Below, in pieces: positions 21,960-33,959 of a stretch of 64,000 nucleotides of DNA. Source of the DNA: Halichoerus grypus. Lineage: Eukaryota > Chordata > Mammalia > Carnivora > Phocidae. Under the pieces are notes generated by a model that saw only the letters and a list, made by a program, of their open reading frames with translations, made no database searches and was not told where the DNA came from. A program made the position numbers and the translations under genes. Location of the stretch: NCBI RefSeq assembly GCF_964656455.1, contig NC_135718.1, forward strand, positions 55,767,008-55,831,007, in the 5' to 3' direction. Position 1 is the first letter of the stretch, and each line of letters starts with the position of its first letter.

Positions 21960-22290
21960 CAACAAACCAGGCAATATAAACCATTTGAAGCAGAATATTA
22001 GAACAGGCAGACCAAGAATGTAAAATAAAGATGATAGATATACTGAATTATTTAAATAAAAAATCTTTTAAAGAATAGATACACTTAATGAGGTAAAGAA
22101 GAAGAGCATGAAATAAGACATGAAAAACATAGAGTTGAAAAACAACATAATAGAAAATTAGGCATATATACATACATACATGTGTGTCTGTGTGTGTGTG
22201 TGGCACCAAAAGCATAAGCCATGAATTAACTAAACTTCATTAGAATTAAAAACTTTTGCTCTTTGGGAGATCCTGTTAAGAAAATAAAAG
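21960..22290 (+). mobile_element. Old HAL1/L1 fragments
   Basis: AAACCATTTGAAGCAGAATA, AAAACATAGAGTTGAAAAAC and ATTAAAAACTTTTGCTCTTT are LINE-1-type phrases, with a short (TG)n near 22180. The LINE-rich block begins here. Confidence 0.6.
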
Positions 22291-22294
22291 GCAA

Positions 22295-22618
22295 TGGCAA
22301 GATTTCATTCCTTTTGATGGCTACATAATATTCCATTGTATATATATATACCACATCTTCTTTATCCATTCATCTGTCAATGGACATCTTGGCTTGAACC
22401 ATGAGAGACTATGGACTCTGAGAAACAAACTGAGGGTTCTAGAGGGGAGGAGGGTGGGGGATGGGTTAGCCTGGTGATGGGTATTAAAGAGGGCACGTAT
22501 TGAATGGAGCACTGGGTGTTATACACAAACAATGAATCATGGAACACTACATCAAAAACTAATGATGTAATGTATGGTGATTAACATAACATAATAAAAT
22601 AAAAAATGCAAAAAAAAA
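22295..22618 (+). mobile_element. Young carnivore L1 3' end with 5' inversion
   Basis: 22394-22618 is a sense carnivore L1 3' UTR (ACCATGAGAGACTATGGACT through to a poly(A) tail). The upstream 22295-22393 is L1 sequence in reverse orientation (minus-strand ACAATGGAATATTATGTAGC). The whole is bracketed by AAGAAAATAAAAGGCAA (22278-22294) and AAGAAAAGAAAAGGCAA (22619-22635), so it is one insertion. Confidence 0.8.
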
Positions 22619-22919
22619 AAGAAAAGAAAAGGCAAAACATAATAGATGGATACATCTATTAGAATGGATACAGATGAAGAATGAATTGCTGAGTTGGAAG
22701 ATTAGATTGAGGAACTCTCCTAGTAAGTAATAGGGAAAGAAAAAGAAATAGAAAAGTTAAACAATATGAAGGATAGAAGTAGAAGTGTCAACATTTGGAT
22801 AATAAGAGTTCCAGAAAAAGAGAAAAATAAAAATAGAAATATTTGAAGAAAAAACAGATACATTTCCTACAATTAAGGAAAAAAAATGAAGGACCTCAGA
22901 TTGAAAAGGCCATAAAGTG

Positions 22920-23133
22920 GTGCCTGAGCGGTGCGGTCCGTTAAGCATCTGACTCTTGGTTTCAGCTCAGGTCATGATCTCAGGGACATGAGATCAAGCC
23001 CTGCCTCAGGCTCCATGCTCAGCTCGGAGTCTGCTTGAGATTCTCTCTTCCTCTCCCTCTGCCCCTCTCGCTTGTTCTCTCTCTGTCTCAAATAAATAAT
23101 AAATAAATCTTAAAAAAAAAAAAAAAGAAAAAA
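22920..23133 (+). mobile_element. SINEC, older subtype
   Basis: Flanked by GAAAAGGCCATAAAGTG (22903-) and GAAAAGGCCATAGAGTG (23134-23150). Confidence 0.94.
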
Positions 23134-24018
23134 GAAAAGGCCATAGAGTGCTAAACAAAAGATAGAAGGGAAAATCCACCCCATATTACAGAATATCATA
23201 GACAAACCAAAGAGCAAATTCTAAAAGCTTCTAGAGAGACACCAAAACACCCAAAAGGGAACAAAAACTAGATTGACATTAGGCTTCTCAACAGCAACAA
23301 TGAAATAAGAAAACAACAAATTTCATGAATTTAAGGAAAGGATTCTTGAATCTAGAATTTTACATCCAAATTATCACTTAAATATGAGGGCATAATAAAA
23401 ATATAAAAATATTTTTAGGTATATAAATCTTCTACTTGCCACATAAAGTCTCTCCTTGAAAATACTTTTGAAGAAAGTAGTCAAATAAGTGAAAGTTTAT
23501 CAATAACAACACAGAACTAAGATTCTAGACCCTTTTCTACAGGAGTAGGGGAGACCAAAGCACATGAAAGCATGCTAAAATACCTGTCTTCTTTGGAAAA
23601 AGATTTATCTATCAATCTCTCAATTCTACATCCCCAAAAAAGAGACAAAAAGAGAAAAATGAAATATATGTAAAAGGAAACATAGATAAAAATAGATTAA
23701 AATCGACATAAAAACAAAGATAGTAGAAAAAAATTCAAATATATTAATAATTATAGAAATGTTAATGTACTAAACAACAAAAATACTGCCAAATGCTATT
23801 TTGAAGAAGTATGTCTGAAGTGTGACAGAAGAATTGATGGCAAAAGAATGAAAAAAGATATATGAGGTGACTTACTTACCAAAAGAAAGCTGGTGAGTTA
23901 ATATCAGACAATATAGACTATAAAATGAAAGGTATCATTAGACAAAGAAGGTCACTACAAGAATGTTAAATTTTTAACTTATGAAGAAGATACTAAAATT
24001 TTAATAAATTGGCCTCTA

Positions 24019-24214
24019 GGGGCATCTGGGTGGCTCAGTGGGTTAAGCGTCTGCCTTCGGTGCAGTTCATGATCCCAGGGTCCTGGGATGGAACCCCACA
24101 TTGCCAGGCTCCCAGGTCAGTGGGGAGCCTGCTTCTCCCTCTGCCTGCCACTTCCCCTGCTTGTGTGTTCTCTCTCTCTGACAAATAAATAAATAAAATC
24201 TTAAAAAAAAAAAA
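24019..24214 (+). mobile_element. SINEC
   Basis: GGGCATCTGGGTGGCTCAGT head and an A-rich tail. I see no clear target duplication. Confidence 0.92.
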
Positions 24215-24427
24215 GAGAGAGACTTAAATATATTTCTCTCTGTTGTTAGGTCAAGCAAACAAGCCAAGTCAACAAAGACATAGAAGAGCTGAACAACAAA
24301 ATTACAAGTTTAATCTAATAGACATATATAGAATTCTTTATTTAACAGAGAATATATATTGTTTTCAAGCACACATAAAATATTTGCAAAGCAAGCCTTA
24401 ATAGATTTCTAAATAATAAATATAATA

Positions 24428-24640
24428 TAGAGCAGGGGTTAGCAAACTATGGCCTGCAGGCCAAATCCAGTCTGCCACCTGGTTTTATAAATAAAGTTTT
24501 ATTTGAACACAGCCATACCCATTCATTTATATAGTGTCTATAGTGACTTTTGTGCTACAATGGTACAGACCATATGGTTCACAAATCCTAAAATATTTAT
24601 TATCTGGCCTTTTACAGAATAAATTTGCCAACCCCATATT
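24428..24640. mobile_element. hAT-type nonautonomous DNA transposon
   Basis: The ends are inverted copies (AGGGGTTAGCAAACTATGGC at the left; the right end read on the minus strand begins GGGGTTGGCAAATTTATTCT). It has the well-known internal phrase AAAGTTTTATTTGAACACAG. A fragment of the same family lies at 53315-53385. Confidence 0.8.
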
Positions 24641-24879
24641 CTATGATCAACACACAATTAAGTCAGAAGTTAACAACAAAATGATAAATTTTAAAACTTC
24701 ATATTTTTGGAAATTATGAAAGTAAAAACTTAGAAGCTCTTTTAAATAATGAGTAAAATAAGAAATCATAATGAGAATTCAAAATATTTGAAACTGGTGG
24801 TTAGGACAGAGAAGGTAGCAGCAGATCACTGTATTCACTTAACAACTGGGAAAAAATGGGCAGCTGAAAAAAAATCATA

Positions 24880-25780
24880 TTTATTTTTAGAGACACTGGA
24901 AAGCTATAGATACAAAGAAGTCTAATGGAACTAAATTCCAAGGCAGAAAGAACTCTTCTAAGGTGAATGGAGATTAGCTACTGCTTTCCTCTCTGAGGGC
25001 ATTTGCTGAGTCTGGACATGAACTGACAGAAACTGGACTTGTCAGAGCAAAGGCAAACCTGCTGAGAGAGAGAATGAGAGAAAAAGCCAGCTTTTAATGG
25101 CCATGTAGGTTGGCTTGACAAAGTAGAATCTCAAGAAGCCTCAAGTGCACAGATGGTTTCCCCACCTACCAGTGCTCCCCCACAGGATTTTTACATGTTC
25201 AGGGCAATAGAGGAGTCTAGGGGTTAGAATGGAAATTCAGGGAAAGATTTCCTGAAATATTATGTTTGAGAAAGAGAAGTCTGCTTGAAAAGCAGGCCTG
25301 CAATAAACACAAGTTAAGCATCAATCTTAAGATATTAGAAGATAAAGTAGACTGATCCAACTGGATATCAAACCGGATTGAAGTAATGAGTCCATCATTT
25401 CAGCTGTCTCAGAGAAGAAAGGGCTGTTCTCTCTCTGGGAAAAAAGTAACATCTACTTCAGATTCTATGGCTATTATTATACAAGACAGAGATTGAGAGA
25501 GAAATAATGCAAAGTAGGAAAATGTGACCTATAAGCAAGAGAAAAAATAGACAATAAAAACAGTCTTACAGGTCACCCAGAATTGGAATTAGAGTTAGAA
25601 TTAGCAAACAAGGACTTTAAAATAACTATTATAAATATGTTAAAGAAAATAAAAGAGAAGATGGGCAAAATGGATGAAAAGATAAAGAATGCCAACAAAG
25701 GAATTGAATTGCTTAAAAAAAAAAACTCATGGATATTCTATAATTTATAAAACACAATATTTTAAATTAAGAATTAATTA
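24880..25780 (+). mobile_element. Probable 5' region of an old L1
   Basis: TTAGCAAACAAGGACTTTAA and AAAGAGAAGATGGGCAAAAT resemble old L1 5' sequence leading into the tandem units at 25790-26515. Confidence 0.45.
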
Positions 25781-25789
25781 ATCCATCTT

Positions 25790-26515
25790 TACACTTTGCC
25801 TATGCCTCACTCCAGCTTGCCAGTGTCTCCCAGAAAGAAGCTTGTGCACACATCTTGTGCCCCAGGTTTTGCAACTGCCACCCAGAGGATACCCCTTGAT
25901 TATGTGGCTCTGGTGGTCAGTGGGCCTTACATTCCAGAGTCTCACAGAACTGTAACAAACAAACAAACAACAACAACAACAGTTTTTAACTGCCTATCCC
26001 CTCAGGGCACAGCACAGAGGCAGTAGATTGAAATATCCAGTTTTTCCACATAAGGCCTATTTAAAGATCTTAAAACTGCAGCCTGAGGGTCACTAATTTA
26101 ACACATATCTAGGTACCAACTGCAATCCCCTTCAGAGAAAGAGAGGCTGGCAGGTGCCATATTAACACTCTCCCTTTACCCTGCCCAGGTCTCTTGTGTC
26201 TCCATAAAAGGAGCTTGTGAGTAAGTCTGGCGCCCTGGCTTTTGTAGCTGTGGCCCAGAAGATACAACTCTTGGTAGCCTGGCTCTGGTGGCCAGTATGG
26301 CTTGTGTTCATGGGCTCAAAAGGACTCTAGCAAGTCTAGTTAAGAACTGGCTATCTTCCCAAGGATCAGTGCAGAGGAAACAAAAAGAAATGCCCATCTC
26401 CCAGAATTCCCCTGAACGAGGTGTAGTTGCAAACCTTAAAAGCTGCTGCCTGAGACTAGAGCTTCCAATCAGCCTACATCTAGGTGCTGAATGAGATTCT
26501 TTCTCCTGGGACACT
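25790..26515 (+). repeat. Two imperfect tandem units of about 330 bp, probable old L1 5' UTR monomers
   Basis: Unit A (about 25810-26120) and unit B (about 26185-26510) share an ordered set of phrases: GTGTCTCC(A/C), GGCTCTGGTGG(T/C)CAGT, an ACTG(C/G)CTATC core and a late CTACATCTAGGTGC-like (ACATATCTAGGTACC in A) stretch. Old L1 ORF1- and ORF2-type text follows downstream. Confidence 0.6.
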
Positions 26516-27654
26516 GACACACCTTAGCACACCCTCAACTACTGGGAGCCACTAAGAACAAAGAAGCCTGCTTGAACAATTACAAAGACTTGAGAGACAA
26601 CCAAAACCAAAAGCTAGGGTAGGATTGAATGATAAATTTCATCTCCTACATGAGGCCACTCTTTCAAGACTGGGAGAGGTGGCTGTATTATCTAATGCAT
26701 AGAAACCAACTTAGAGAGTCAAGAAAAATGAAGAAACAGAAGAATATATTCCAAATGAAATAACAAGATAAAACCCCAGAAAAAGACCTTAATGAAACAG
26801 AGATAAGGGATTTACCAGATAAAGAGTTCAAAATAATGGTCAAAAAGATGCTCACCAAGGTCAGGAGAACAATGCAGAAACAAAATGAGAATTTCAACTA
26901 GGAGATTTAAAATATAAGAAAATACCAAACAGAAATCATACAGCTGAAGAATACAACTAAACTGAAAAATTCAATAAAAGGGCTCAACATCAGACTAGAT
27001 GAAAGAGAAGAAAGGATCAGCAAACTGAAAGACAGGGCAGTGGAATGCATTCAATCAGAGGAGCAAAAAAGAAAAAAGAATGAAAAAGAATGACTTAACA
27101 GTCATATAGAGAACACTCCATCCAAAAGCAACAGAATACATATTCTTTTCTAGTGCACATGGAACATCTTCCAGGATAGATCATATGTTAGGCCACAAAA
27201 CAAGTCTTAATAAATTTAAGAAGACCCGAAATCATATCAAGCATCTTTTCTGACCACAATAGTATAAAACTAGAAATCAATTACAAGAAGAAAACTAGAA
27301 AATTCACAAATACATGGAGAATAAACAACATGCTACTGAATGATATGTCAAAGAAGAAACCAAAAGAGAAGTCAAAAAAATATCTTGAGACAAAATAAAA
27401 TGGAAATACAATATATCAAAACTAATGGGATGCAGCAAAAGCAGTTCTAAGAGGAAAGTTTATAGTGATAAACACCTACATTAAGAAACAAGAAAGATCT
27501 CACATAAACAACCTAACTTTACACCTAAAGGAAGTAGAAAAAGAGCCCAAAGTTAATAGAAGGAAGGAAATAACAAAGATCAGAGTGGAGATAAATGAAA
27601 TAAAGACTTTAAAAGACAATAGAAAAGATCAATGAAACTAAAAGCTGGGGTTTT

Positions 27655-28709
27655 TTTATTTTTCTTTTTTTCCTTTTTTTAAAAATTTTATTTTATTATG
27701 TTATGTTAGTCACTATACAATACCTCATTAGTTTTTGATGTAATGATCCATGATTCATTGTTTTCGTATAACACCCAGTGCTCCATGAAGTATGTGCCCT
27801 CCCATACAAATACCCATCACCGGGCTAACCCATCCTCCCACCCCCCTCCCCTCTAAAACCCTCAGATTGTTTCTCAGAGTCCATAGTCTCTCATGGTTCA
27901 TCTTTCCCTCCATTTCCGCCCCCCCCTTCATTTTTCTCTTCCTTCTCCTAATGTCCTCCATGCTATTTCTTATGTTCCACAAATAAGTGAAATCATATGA
28001 TAATTGACTTTCTCTGCTTATTTCACTTAGCATAATCTCCTCCAGTCCCATCCATGTTGATGTAAAAGTTGGGTATTCATCCTTTCTGATGGCTGAGTAA
28101 TATTCCATTGTATATATGGACCACATCTTCTTTATCCATTCATCTGTTGAAGGGCATCTCGGCTCTTTCCATAGTTTGGCTATTGCAGACATTGCTGCTA
28201 TGAACATTGGGGTGCATATGGCCCTTCTTTTCACTACATCTGTGTCTTGAAATCAGTTGCTTTCTTATACACTAACAATGCAACTGTAGAAAGAGAAATT
28301 AGAGAAACAATTCCATTTACAATAGCACCAAAAACCATAAGATACCTCGGAATAAACCTAACCAAAGAGGTAAAAGATCTAGACTCTAGGAACTACAGAA
28401 CACTCATGAAGGAAATTGAAGAAGACACAAAAAGATGGAAAAACATTCCATGCTCATGGATTGAAGAATAAACATTGTTAAAATGTCTATGCTACCCAGA
28501 GCGATCTATACCTTCAATGCCATCCCAATCAAAATTCCAATGACATTTTTCAAAGTGTTGGAACAAACAATCCTAAAATTTGTATGGAATCAGAAAAGAC
28601 CCCAAATCGCCAAGGAAATGTTGAAAAAGAAAAACAAAACTGGGGGCATCACGTTGCCCGATTTCAAGCTATATTACAAAGCAGTGATCACCAAGACAGC
28701 ATGGTAATG
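27655..28709 (-). mobile_element. Young carnivore L1 insertion with 5' inversion
   Basis: 27655-28239 is a minus-strand L1 3' end: a T-rich start, then the 3' UTR in reverse including AACCATGAGAGACTATGGAC on the minus strand. 28240-28709 switches to plus-strand ORF2, translating [20 protein letters not shown] and [20 protein letters not shown]. The inverted piece is the more 5' part of L1, as expected for twin priming. No clean target duplication was found. The element interrupts an older L1. Confidence 0.8.
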
Positions 28710-29390
28710 GCTTAAAGGATAAACTAAACAAACCTTCAGCTAGATTCTCCCAAGAAAAAAGTAGAGGACTCAAATAAAATCATAAATGAAAGAGGAGATG
28801 TTACAACTGATACTACAGAAATACAAAAGTTGATAAGATTCTACTATGAACAGTTATATGCCAACAAATTGGAAAACTTAGAAGACATAAATTCCTAGAA
28901 AATAAAACTATTAAGACTAAACCATGAAAAACTACAAAATCTGAACACACTAATAAGCCCACACATTTATGGTCAATTAATTTTCAACAAAGGAACCAAC
29001 ACTATACAATGGAAAAAGGATAGTATCTTTAATAAATGGTGTTGGGAAAACTGGACAGCCGTGTGCAAAAAAATGAAACTGGACCACTATCTTACACCAT
29101 ACACAGAAATGAACCCAAATGGATTAAAGACTTGAATATAAGGCCTGAAACCATAAAACTCCTAGAAGAAAACAAAGGGTAAGCTCTTTGACATTATCAG
29201 TCTTGGCAATGATTTTTTTTAGACTAAAAGCAAAGGCAACAAAAGCAAAAATAAACAAGTGTGACTATATCAAACTGAAATGCTTCTGTAGAGCAAAGGG
29301 AACCATCAACAAAATGAAAAGGCAACCTAAAGAATGAAAGAATATATTTTTAAATCATATATCTGATAGGGGCTTAACATCCAAAATATT

Positions 29391-29571
29391 TTTTTAAAGG
29401 AGAGAGAGAAAGAGAGTACACATGACTGGGGGGAGGAGCAGAGGGAGAGGGAGAGAAGCAGACCACTGAGTGTGGAGCCTGACGCAGGGCTCATTGTGGG
29501 GCTCGATCCCATGACCCTGAGATCATGACCTGAGCTGAAACCAAGAGTCAGATGCCCAACCAACTGAATGC
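29391..29571 (-). mobile_element. SINEC, old subtype
   Basis: ACTCTTGGTTTCAGCTCAGG on the minus strand. The head is eroded (GGGCATTCAGTTGG). The flanks CTTAACATCCAAAATATTT and CTTAATATCCAAATATTTT show the duplicated target. Confidence 0.85.
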
Positions 29572-29608
29572 CCTTAATATCCAAATATTTTAAAAATACA
29601 TATTACTC

Positions 29609-29815
29609 GGGGCGCCTGGGTGGCTCAGTCATTAAGCAGCTGCCTTCGGCTCAGGTCATGATCCCAGAGTCCTGGGATCGAGCCCCGCATCAGGTCCCTG
29701 CTCGGCGGGAAGCCTGCTTCTCCCTCTCCCACTCCCCCTGCTTGTGTTCCCTCTCTCGCTGTGTCTCTTTCTGTCAAATAAATAAATAAAATCTTTAAAA
29801 ATAAATAAATAAATA
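29609..29815 (+). mobile_element. SINEC
   Basis: Full-length copy ending in AAATAAATAAATAAATAAAA. Confidence 0.94.
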
Positions 29816-30787
29816 AAAACACATATAACTCAACAGAAAAAAAGAATCTAATCAAAAAATGGGCGAGTAGTTGAATAGACATTTTTCCAGCGAAGACATA
29901 CAAATGGTCAACAGGTACATGAAAAGGTGCTCAACATCACTAATCATCAGGGAAATGCAAATCAAAACCACAGTGAGATATCATGTCATACCTATTAGAC
30001 TGTTGTTATCAAAAAGACAAGAAATAACAAGTGTTGGAGAGGATATGGAGAAAAGGGAACCTTGTACACTGTTGGTGGGACTATAAATTGGTTTAGCTAC
30101 TGTGGAATAAATATGGAGTTTCCACAAAAAACTAAAACTAAAACTACCATATGACCCAGCAATTCTACTTCTGGGTATTAGTCCAAAGGAAATGGAATTA
30201 CTATCTCAAAGAGATTTCTGTACCTCCATGTCCATTGCAGCATTATTTACAATAGCCAAGATATAAAAACAACCTGTGACTATCAGTGAATGAGTGGATA
30301 AAGTAAATTTGGTTTCTATATACAATGGAATATTATTCAGCCATAAAAAAGGAAATCCTGCCATTTGCAACAACATGGATGGAGAGTGAGGGTATTATGT
30401 TAAGCTAAGTAAATCAGACAGAGAAAGACAAATGCTATATGATCTCAATTATATGTGGAATCTAAAAAAAAAACCTGAACTCATAGATACAGAAAACAGA
30501 TAAGTGTTACTAAAGGTAGAGGGTGAAGGAGGGTGGGCAAAATGGGTGAAGGTGATCAAAAGGTACAAACTTCCAGTTATAAGATAAATAAGTGCTGGGG
30601 CTGTAATGTACAACATGGTGACTATAGTTAACAATTACTATATTGTATATTTGAAAGGTGCTAAGAGAGTACACTTTAAAAGTTTTCATCATAAGAAAAA
30701 AATTGTTAACTATGTGTGGTGATGGATTTTCAACTAAACTTATAGTGCCAATCAGTTGTAATATATACATATATCAGATCATTATAT

Positions 30788-31005
30788 ACTTTTTAAAGAT
30801 TTATTTATTTATTTTTAGAGAGAGAGAAAGGGAGAGAGAGTGTGGGGTGAGGAAGGGCAGAGGGAGAAGGAGGGAGACAATCTCCAGCAGACTCCCTGCT
30901 GAGCGTGGAGCCCGATGTGGGGCTCGATCTCACGACCCTGAGATCATGACCTGAGCTGAAATCAAGAATCAGATGCTTAACCAATTGAGCCACCCAGGGG
31001 CCCCA
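30788..31005 (-). mobile_element. SINEC, older subtype
   Basis: Flanked by ATCAGATCATTATA (about 30773) and ATCAGATCACTGTA (about 31006). It sits in the terminal part of the old L1. Confidence 0.93.
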
Positions 31006-31269
31006 ATCAGATCACTGTATTTTATACCTAAAACTAATATAATTTTATATGTCAATTATATCTCAATAAAAAATTTAAATACTACTTTGTTTTATTTTGT
31101 CCTACTCTATGAGACATTTTCTTATCATTACCCAATAAAACTGGATATCAATATAAAATACAGCAAAAAACATTTTTTTATTAATCCAATGCTGATGATA
31201 ATCATTTATTGTGTGCACTCCCTAGTCATGTCCTCTGCTAAGTATTTCTCATGCAGTATTTTTGTTAAA

Positions 31270-31890
31270 AGGGAGAGAGAGAATTCATTGGCTAGGCTTA
31301 ATGGCAAATTGCATACAACAGAAAAAAAAATCAGTGAACTTAAAAGATTGGTTAGTGGAAATTATGCAAACTGAAGCACAGAGGGAAAAAAATTAATAAA
31401 AACAAAACAGAACATGAAAGATGTGTGAGACATGATAAAATAATCTAACATAGGTATATTAGAGTCCTGGGAGGAGAGAGGAGCAATACTGGGTCACAAG
31501 CCAAGAATTTTCAAAATCCAACAAAGACAGCAACCCGCAGATTAAAGAAGCTCTCAGCAAATCTCAAGCAGAACAAATAAAAAGAAAGCCACACCCACAT
31601 ACATTATAGTTAAACTGCTAAAAACTAAGGTTAAAAGGAAACCCTTAAAAACAGCCACAATAAAAAGACACATTACTTGCAAGAGAACAACACTAAGAAT
31701 GATGATTGACTTCTCAACAAAAACTATGGAAACCAGAGGCACCTGGGTGGCTCAGTCAGTTAAGCGTCCAACTCTTGATTTCAGCTCAGGTCACAATCTC
31801 AGGGTCATTGGGTGGAGCCCCATGTAGGGCTCTGCACTGAGTGGGGAGTCTGCTTAAGATTCTCTCTCTCTCCCTCTCCCTCTGCCCCTC

Positions 31891-31930
<40 letters not shown>

Positions 31931-33110
31931 TGTGTGTCTGTGTGTTCACACACACACAAAAAACTATGGAAGCCAAAAAAATATGAAATAACATCCTTAA
32001 AATATTGGAAGAAAAGAATCTGCCAAATTAGAAATCTATATCCTTCCAAAATGAGTCAAAAAAAAAAAAAAAAGACATTTTCAGACAAATAAATGTTGAG
32101 CGAATTTAGCTCCAGTAGTACTGTATTACAAGAAATGCCAATTGAAGTTTTCCAGATTGAAGGAGAATGATCCCAGATGGAATCATGGAACTGCACAATG
32201 AAAGAAAAAGCAGCCAAGTGGATTAATATAACACAGTTTTTAATATAAAAAGACTATCAACTGTTTAAAACAACAATAACTATGTATTGTAGGTATTATA
32301 ACAAATATATATGTAAACTATATGTCAACAATAGCATAAAGGGCAGGAGGAAGGTAAATAGGTTTATACAATAAGGTTCTTACATTGCCCATGAAATGGC
32401 AAAACACTAAGTCAAGGTAGGCTGTGATACATTAAAAATCCATATTGTAATTCCTAGAGTACCACCTCAAACAATGTAAACTTTTCCAGGGTGAAGATAA
32501 TATTGTCTATTTAAGTTGTATGAGGGCATGCATTTGTTGAAACTCACCACATGGAAAATTTTAGGTTTACTCATTTCATTGTATGCAGAGTTTATCTCAA
32601 AAGAAAGTAAAAGCATTTAACAATCAGAATAATTTAAAAGCCAATAGATGAAATAAGATGGAATAATAAAACTACTTTGATTAATCCAAAAGAAGTCAGG
32701 AAAACAGAAATAAAGAAACAACAAATAGGACAAATAAAAAACAAAGCATTCAGGGGATAGGATTAAACCCACCTGTAATAGTAGTTACACTAAATGTAAA
32801 TAGAATAAATACTCCATTTAGAAAACAGAAATTATCAGACAACATAAAGACAAGACAAAATAAGATCCAACTAAATGCTATTTACAAAAGACACACTTTA
32901 AATAAAAGGGTACACATTGTTGAAAATAAAAGGACAGAAAATAATATAGCATGCAAACATTAACCATAAAACAGCTGATGCAAATACCTTAGTATCAAAC
33001 AAAGTAGACATAAATAAACAACAACAAAAAGTCTCTGGCAAAATTGATCAACAAAAAGAGAAAAGGCTTAGAATAATGTAATGAATGAAAATGGGGACAT
33101 AACTAGAGAT
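31270..33110 (+). mobile_element. HAL1-type relic
   Basis: TTCTCAACAAAAACTATGGA, TTCAGACAAATAAATGTTGA and CTGTATTACAAGAAATGCCA are phrases of the HAL1/L1 ORF1 region. The copy is full of stops. Confidence 0.65.
31736..31958 (+). mobile_element. SINEC with (GT)n-(CA)n tail
   Basis: The target duplication AAAAACTATGGAAACCA (31719-31735) recurs as AAAAACTATGGAAGCCA (31959-31975). The usual A-rich tail is replaced by GT repeats (31898-31946) then CA repeats (31947-31957). Confidence 0.93.
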
Positions 33111-33139
33111 ACACTAGATATTTTTTTTAAATAATGAGA

Positions 33140-33922
33140 GAACATTAGTTAAAACTTCATGTCACAGTGATAGATATATAGATCAATAGAATAGAATTGA
33201 GAGTCCAGAAATGCACCCATACATTTATGGTCAATTGATTATTGACAAGAGTGCCAGGAACCTTCAATGAGGAAAGAATAGTCTTTTCAAGAAATGGTGC
33301 TGGGATTCAACAATGGATAGCCAAATGCAAAAGAATGAAGTTGGTCCTCTCCCTCACACCATATACAAAAATTAACTCAAAATGTGTAAAAGACCTAAAT
33401 GTAAAAACTAAAACTATAAAATACAGAGAAGAAAACATAGGGGTAAATCTTTACCTTGTGTTGGGCAAAAGTTTTCTAAATATAACACCAACAGCACAAA
33501 CAAAAGAAAAAATAAATTGGACTTTATCAAAAGTATAATTGTAAGCTTCAAAGGATATTTTCAAGAAAATGAAAAGACAAGCTACCAAAATGGAAGAAAT
33601 TGTTTGTAAATCATACATCTGAAAAGGGTCTAGTATCCAGAATATATAAAGAACACTTAAAACTCAACAATAAAAAGAGAAATAGTCAACTTTTAATATG
33701 GGCTAAGGATTTTAGCAGACATGTCTCCAAAGAGGAAATACAAATGACCGATAAGCATATAAAAAGATGCTGAATATCAATAGTCACTAGGGAAATGCAT
33801 ATCTACACCTAGTGAGATATTACTTCATAAAAACTAGGATGGCTGTAATTAAAAAGACTGCCAATAGCAAGTGTTGATGAGGATGTGGTGGAACAATGTT
33901 CCACTACACACGCGCGCGCGTG

Positions 33923-33959
<37 letters not shown>

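Larger units (their letters stand above)
22640..24425 (+). mobile_element. HAL1-type (ORF1-only L1 relative) relic
   Basis: AAGAGTTCCAGAAAAAGAGA, CTAGAATTTTACATCCAAAT and AGCTGGTGAGTTAATATCAG are HAL1-like phrases. It is interrupted by SINECs at 22920 and 24019. No intact frame remains. Confidence 0.6.
26690..31075 (+). mobile_element. Old L1, heavily interrupted, dead
   Basis: ORF1-type text (about 26700-27085) jumps to the ORF2 endonuclease region (GCACATGGAACATCTTCCAG), then the ORF2 middle, then the ORF2 end and a 3' UTR finishing at TATATCTCAATAAAAAATTT (about 31070). The element is cut by an L1 insertion (27655-28709) and three SINECs. There are many stops and an internal deletion between ORF1 and ORF2. 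Confidence 0.75.

Noticed and set aside
28247..28707. L1 ORF2 open frames ([29 protein letters not shown]) as a possible active reverse transcriptase gene
   Set aside because: Only a fragment of ORF2, in an inverted 5' segment and broken by a stop between the two frames.
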